9,210 nucleotides of DNA, taken from a bacterium. GTDB taxonomy: Bacteria; Auribacterota; UBA3054; B51-G9. This document shows, one piece after another, positions 6,673 to 9,210 of this stretch; the first letter of the stretch is position 1, and the number at the start of each line of letters is the position of its first letter. A model generated the notes under the pieces. That model had not been told where the DNA came from. It was given only the letters and a program-made list of their open reading frames with translations, and searched no databases. A program made the translations under genes and the position numbers. The DNA lies in the NCBI GenBank assembly GCA_029933535.1, contig JAOZNZ010000102.1:1-9210 (forward strand), read 5' to 3'.

Positions 6673-6865
6673 AGAATTAACCTAATTTCTAATTGATCTA
6701 ATTAATCTAAATAATGACCAAAAACCAACATCAAAAAATTAAAACTTCCTGTTTGGATCTTAGTCATTGGACTTTGGAACTTGATTAGAAATTAGGTCAA
6801 TTAGAAATTAGATCAATTCATTTTGACCTTAGACCTTAGACCTTAGACCTTAGACCTTAGACCTT
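6670..6865. repeat. Modular intergenic repeat element B
   Basis: Left arm: AATTAACCT, AATTTCT, AATTGATCT, AATTAATCT (6675-6708), preceded by AATTGA, which contains the stop codon of the first permease gene. Central arm: about 6709-6780, alignable by eye to that of element A (ATTGGACTTTGGAACTT against ATTGGATTATTGGGATTTCTT). Right arm: AGAAATT, AGGTCAATT, AGAAATT, AGATCAATT (6787-6818). CCTAATTTCTAAT (6681-6693) is exactly complementary to ATTAGAAATTAGG (6784-6796), and the pairing extends to 19 bp with one mismatch. Five perfect AGACCTT heptamers plus a partial follow at 6825-6865, nine bases before the next ATG. Confidence 0.87.
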
Positions 6866-6874
6866 AGATAACTT

Positions 6875-7822
6875 ATGAAAAATAGAAAAAACTGGAAACT
6901 TCATCTCGCCATTCTTGCTTTCGCGATACCAACGCTATTGCCGTTTTATTTCGTGATAAACAATTCTTTTCGTTCGAACACAGAGATGTATCATAGTTTT
7001 TTCGGTTTTCCGAAGACTCTTAAATACATTGCTGTTTACAGTATAAAAACACTTAAAGGTGAAAAAGGGACAGTAACCGTTCATGACGAACAGGAACAGA
7101 TTTCCAAAACAGTAAGTTATAAAGGTGCTGTAAAATTCTATTTTAACTCCGCCACAAGAAATTATAAATCGGCTTGGAAAGTCCTGCGCCCTTATTTTGT
7201 AAATACACTTCTTGTAGTTATTGCAACTGCTTTCGGTGTTTTAATGTTTGGTTCTATTACTGCCTACATTCTTTCACGATTTCGATTCCCGGGCAACAAA
7301 GTTATTTTTTATTACTTTATCAGCACAATGATGTTCCCGGCAGTTCTAACTCTCGTTCCGAGTTTTCTTCTTGTAAAAAAACTTGGATTGCTGAATTCCA
7401 GGCTTGCGCTAATTATTCCGGCGATTGCCGGAGGTCAGGTATTTGCCATTTTTGTTTTCAAGAGTTTTTTTGACGGACTTCCACAGGATCTTTTTGATTC
7501 GGCAAAAATTGATGGTGCGGGACATTTCAGTTTATACTGGAATCTCATATTGCCGCTGTCAAAACCTGTTCTTTCTGTTGTTTTGATTATGAACGTTCTT
7601 GGAATGTGGAACAGTTTTCTTTGGCCTTATATTGTTAATACAGATAAAAAGTTTCACGTCATCGCTTCAGGTTTGTTTGTTTTAGCTCAAACTGAAGCTG
7701 CGGCAAATTTCGGTTTATTGTATGCGGCTTACATCACTTCGAGTATTCCTCTGCTTATTCTCTTCATTTACACAACCAAAACATTTATCGAGGGAATGAC
7801 ATCAGGAGCATTCAAGGCTTAG
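6875..7822 (+). CDS. ABC transporter permease, MalG/UgpE-like
   Basis: This 315-residue inner-membrane protein is the second half of the channel. Hydrophobic segments lie at about 9-29, 107-134, 142-167, 176-197, 230-253 and 288-305. The EAA loop reads DSAKIDGAGHFSLYWNLILP (208-227), with A210, D213, G214, A215 and G216 conserved, and the C-terminus EGMTSGAFKA resembles the usual ending of this family. It is some 35-40 residues longer than typical because the first outer loop (about 35-103) carries a polar insertion with GTVTVHDEQEQISKTVSYKG. The start at 6875 has no Shine-Dalgarno; heptamer repeats end nine bases upstream. It closes the transporter operon. Confidence 0.9.
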   Translation: MKNRKNWKLHLAILAFAIPTLLPFYFVINNSFRSNTEMYHSFFGFPKTLKYIAVYSIKTLKGEKGTVTVHDEQEQISKTVSYKGAVKFYFNSATRNYKSAWKVLRPYFVNTLLVVIATAFGVLMFGSITAYILSRFRFPGNKVIFYYFISTMMFPAVLTLVPSFLLVKKLGLLNSRLALIIPAIAGGQVFAIFVFKSFFDGLPQDLFDSAKIDGAGHFSLYWNLILPLSKPVLSVVLIMNVLGMWNSFLWPYIVNTDKKFHVIASGLFVLAQTEAAANFGLLYAAYITSSIPLLILFIYTTKTFIEGMTSGAFKA

Positions 7823-7825
7823 GGT

Positions 7826-7883
7826 TGAGGAAATTTGTTCTATCAAGCAAATTTATTTTCCAGGTGTTGGCAAGCTAATTATT
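7826..7883. repeat. Intergenic element, short copy (pair of 3711-3810)
   Basis: TGAGGAAATT (7826-7835), AATTTATTTTCC (7850-7861), GGT and CTAATTATT (7875-7883) repeat in the same order as after ygfK. AAATTTG (7831-7837) and CAAATTT (7848-7854) form a 7-bp stem with a 10-base loop. It starts four bases after the stop codon of the second permease gene. Confidence 0.6.
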
Positions 7884-7924
7884 CGCTAAGAAAAATAGTA
7901 CTCTCAATGACAAAAAAATGTAAC

Positions 7925-7971
7925 TGCAAGCAAGCGTTAGTGAGATTGTGGAAAAAATCGTGCTTGCACGA
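7925..7971. repeat. Inverted repeat TGCAAGCA/TGCTTGCA
   Basis: TGCAAGCA (7925-7932) and TGCTTGCA (7961-7968) are perfect 8-base inverted repeats 28 bases apart. The right half sits inside a tight palindrome TCGTGC-TT-GCACGA (7958-7971) similar to the stem arms at 3678-3710. No coding sequence is convincing in 7823-8080. Confidence 0.5.
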
Positions 7972-7973
7972 CC

Positions 7974-8003
7974 ATAGTTTTGTTTTTAAAAAAACAAAAC
8001 TAT
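7974..8003. terminator. Perfect 14-bp hairpin, likely bidirectional terminator
   Basis: ATAGTTTTGTTTTT and AAAAACAAAACTAT pair perfectly over 14 bp with a two-base AA tip. The stem is AT-rich with T-runs on both strands, but there is no T-run after it on the + strand. It abuts the -35 box at 8004 with no gap. It could insulate the transporter operon from the corrinoid gene, or act as an operator for the promoter. Confidence 0.5.
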
Positions 8004-8032
8004 TTGACATTTATTTTATTTTTAAGTAAACT
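8004..8032 (+). promoter_or_regulatory. Sigma-70-type promoter for the corrinoid-protein gene
   Basis: A consensus TTGACA (8004-8009) is separated by 17 AT-rich bases from TAAACT (8027-8032, four of six consensus bases). Transcription would start near 8039, giving a leader of about 40 bases to the ATG at 8081. Confidence 0.7.
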
Positions 8033-8069
8033 ATGCAACAAATATCTTAAATAACTTAACTAAACTATC

Positions 8070-8075
8070 AGGAGA
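8070..8075 (+). promoter_or_regulatory. Strong Shine-Dalgarno for the corrinoid-protein gene
   Basis: AGGAGA ends five bases before the ATG at 8081, an ideal spacing. It is the only strong ribosome binding site in the window and stands out against the other starts, which have none. It suggests high expression. Confidence 0.85.
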
Positions 8076-8080
8076 CGAAA

Positions 8081-8710
8081 ATGTCAGTATTACAGGAAAT
8101 CGCAGAAAACCTTATGAAAGGTAAAGCTCCCGCCGTTAAAGAACTTGTTACAAAAGCTCTTGATGACGGTATTGAACCGGCAGAAGTACTTGGAGAAGGC
8201 TTAATCGCAGGTATGAATGTCATCGGCGCTCGTTTTAAGAAAAACGAAGTGTATGTTCCGGAAGTCCTTATCGCCGCGCGTGCAATGCACGCAGGAATGG
8301 ACATTCTTAAACCAAAACTCGTTGCTGCAGGTGTTGAACCGATTGGAAAAGTCGTTATCGGCACAGTTAAAGGCGACTTGCACGACATTGGTAAAAATCT
8401 TGTTTGCATGATGCTTGAAGGTGCGGGTTTTGAAGTTCTCGATATCGGAATTGATTGCGCGGCAGAAAAATTCATTGAAACAGCTAAAGATAAGGATGCT
8501 AAAATCATTGCTATGTCAGCTCTTCTCACAACAACAATGCCTTCTATGAAGGGAGTTATTGAAGAACTTGATAAAGCAGGTTTGAAAGGTATCATAAAAA
8601 CAATGATCGGCGGCGCTCCGGTTACTCAAAACTACGCAGACGAAATCGGCGCGGACGGTTATTCACCTGATGCAGCCTCTGCGGTAGATTTAGCAAAAAC
8701 TTTTCTATAA
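8081..8710 (+). CDS. Cobalamin-binding corrinoid protein (MtbC/MtgC-type)
   Basis: This 209-residue soluble protein should carry a methyl group on cobalamin between a substrate-specific methyltransferase and an acceptor enzyme. Residues 1-85 are the helical cap domain (EVYVPEVLIAARAMHAG, 56-72). Residues 88-209 are the B12-binding Rossmann domain with the DxHxxG motif at D99-H101-G104 (GDLHDIGKNLV; H101 is the lower cobalt ligand), SALL at 146-149 and GGAPV at 177-181, followed by ADGYSPDA. The length is normal for methanol-, methylamine- and glycine-betaine-type corrinoid proteins. The methyl donor cannot be told from this protein. It has its own promoter and ribosome binding site and ends in a strong terminator, so it is a single-gene unit. 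A URO-D family gene, the usual methyltransferase partner type, starts 252 bases downstream. Confidence 0.93.
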   Translation: MSVLQEIAENLMKGKAPAVKELVTKALDDGIEPAEVLGEGLIAGMNVIGARFKKNEVYVPEVLIAARAMHAGMDILKPKLVAAGVEPIGKVVIGTVKGDLHDIGKNLVCMMLEGAGFEVLDIGIDCAAEKFIETAKDKDAKIIAMSALLTTTMPSMKGVIEELDKAGLKGIIKTMIGGAPVTQNYADEIGADGYSPDAASAVDLAKTFL

Positions 8711-8745
8711 ATCTTTTATTAAGAGATTTTGCCTTGAGATTAAAC

Positions 8746-8783
8746 AAACAGGCTCGGTGGCGTCTTGCCATCGAGCCTGTTTT
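8746..8783 (+). terminator. Intrinsic terminator after the corrinoid-protein gene
   Basis: A 16-bp stem (8746-8761 with 8767-8782, one G-T wobble) contains the GC-rich core CAGGCTCG/CGAGCCTG, has a GTCTT loop and ends in TTTT. The A-run at the left base would also give a U-run on the other strand, so it may work in both directions. Confidence 0.9.
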
Positions 8784-8834
8784 AATATCGACATAATCAT
8801 TAAAGAAAGAATAAAGAAATTAAAGTATTTTAAA

Positions 8835-8886
8835 AAATCATTCTGCTGTTAATTATTCTGCAAAATGATTTACAGCAAAATAATTA
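8835..8886. repeat. Interleaved inverted repeats in the spacer before the URO-D gene
   Basis: AAATCATT (8835-8842) pairs with AATGATTT (8864-8871), TGCTGT (8844-8849) with ACAGCA (8872-8877), and TAATTATT (8850-8857) with AATAATTA (8879-8886). The arms interleave rather than nest, so only a pseudoknot or alternative folds would use all of them. The stretch is AT-rich, so chance is possible. Confidence 0.4.
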
Positions 8887-8910
8887 AAAATTTAGCTGCG
8901 ACATTTTGGA

Positions 8911-8934
8911 CAATCCAACAATCCAATAATCCAT
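8911..8934. repeat. Short CAATCCAA/AATCCA repeats
   Basis: Three successive units CAATCCAA, CAATCCAA and TAATCCAT lie about 30 bases before the URO-D gene start. The 11-mer CCAACAATCCA (8915-8925) also occurs at 397-407 upstream of ygfK, where a further CAATCCAA lies at 439-446. Confidence 0.6.
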
Positions 8935-8950
8935 AAGCAAGATGCTTATG
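8932..8950 (+). promoter_or_regulatory. Hairpin just upstream of the URO-D gene start
   Basis: CATAAGCA and TGCTTATG form a perfect 8-bp stem with an AGA loop, ending 12 bases before the ATG at 8963. It would occupy the place of a ribosome binding site, and two alternative in-frame ATGs (8942 and 8948) lie inside it. A translational control role is possible but unproven. Confidence 0.4.
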
Positions 8951-8962
8951 CTACTTTTCGTT

Positions 8963-9210
8963 ATGACCTCAAAAACACGTTTTTTAAAAGCATTAAATCA
9001 TGAGAAACCCGATCGTCCTCCTTTTAATTTCTGGATGGACAGGCCGTTAATGCAGAAATATGAAAAAGAAATAGGTCATCGGCATTGGCGTGTTACTCAT
9101 TTTGGCGCTGATGTAATCGAAACTTTCCCTCTCATAAATTTCACGGGTGAAATAGCTGATATCACATCCTGGGGAGCTTTTTCAAAAATAAAATCATGGG
9201 ACGAACTTGG
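8963..9210 (+). CDS. URO-D family protein, probable corrinoid methyltransferase (partial, 3' end missing)
   Basis: The first 82 residues run off the right edge. The start MTSKTRFLKALNHEKPDRPP matches the common opening of uroporphyrinogen-decarboxylase-superfamily proteins (a helix with R-L-AL-HE-PDRPP). GADVIETF follows near residues 48-55. Among these, true haem-pathway HemE and methyl-transferring MtaA/MtbA/CmuA types share the fold; placement next to a corrinoid protein favours methyl transfer, but the catalytic His/Cys zinc site lies in the missing part. The ATG at 8963 is preferred because it gives the family N-terminus; ATGs at 8942 and 8948 are in frame but would add the unconserved MLMLLFV. 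No Shine-Dalgarno is visible. The terminator upstream implies its own promoter, which I could not identify with confidence. Confidence 0.82.
   Translation, partial: MTSKTRFLKALNHEKPDRPPFNFWMDRPLMQKYEKEIGHRHWRVTHFGADVIETFPLINFTGEIADITSWGAFSKIKSWDEL

Noticed and set aside
7835..8029. Small + strand gene in the spacer after the second permease
   Set aside because: The frame runs through several hairpins and the promoter at 8004-8032, and shows no ribosome binding site or protein-like pattern.
8068..8595. Reverse-strand open frame of 175 codons over the corrinoid gene
   Set aside because: It mirrors the well-supported corrinoid-protein gene; the composition is typical of an antisense shadow.
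8711..8962. Cobalamin riboswitch controlling the methyltransferase gene
   Set aside because: No B12-box-like conserved core is seen; the region holds a terminator and AT-rich inverted repeats only.

Overview
The window looks like a piece of chromosome from an AT-rich, probably anaerobic and uncultivated Gram-negative-type bacterium. It combines a YgfK-type iron-sulfur flavoprotein, a CUT1-type sugar ABC transporter without its own ATPase, and a methyltransferase-type corrinoid protein followed by a URO-D family gene. Most start codons lack a Shine-Dalgarno sequence, and the spacers are crowded with short repeats. The gene mix is seen in the Lentisphaerota/PVC neighbourhood and in several candidate phyla. 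This is an inference from content; no rRNA or marker gene is present.

All genes are on the + strand. (1) 1-160: C-terminal end of an unidentified protein. (2) 162-450: a tandem array of 7- and 10-base units, a GC-rich hairpin repeat, then the ygfK start. (3) 451-3693: ygfK, carrying three in-frame repeat insertions, each flanked or built by CCCCC/GGGGG palindromes. (4) 3694-3965: hairpins and a good promoter (TTGCAA-17-TATAAT). (5) 3966-7822: solute-binding protein, MalF-like permease, MalG-like permease. The two internal spacers (187 and 202 bases) share one architecture: 9-base repeats starting on the stop codon, a central arm, inverted copies of the 9-base repeats, and heptamer AGACCTT repeats just before the next ATG. 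(6) 7823-8080: a second copy of an element also found after ygfK, a 14-bp hairpin, a promoter, and the only strong Shine-Dalgarno in the window. (7) 8081-8710: cobalamin-binding corrinoid protein, closed by a strong intrinsic terminator. (8) 8963-9210: start of a URO-D family protein that runs off the edge.

Functionally, the ABC genes should form one operon importing a carbohydrate or similar solute, using an ATPase encoded elsewhere. The corrinoid protein and the URO-D protein are a plausible methyl-transfer pair, although a terminator lies between them. YgfK is an electron-transfer/oxidoreductase protein associated in enterobacteria with purine and selenium-dependent hydroxylase loci; none of those partners is visible here.

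No complete unknown defence or mobile system is visible. The distinctive signal is the repeat biology: modular structured elements placed exactly between stop and start codons inside an operon, and palindromic repeats tolerated inside a protein-coding gene.
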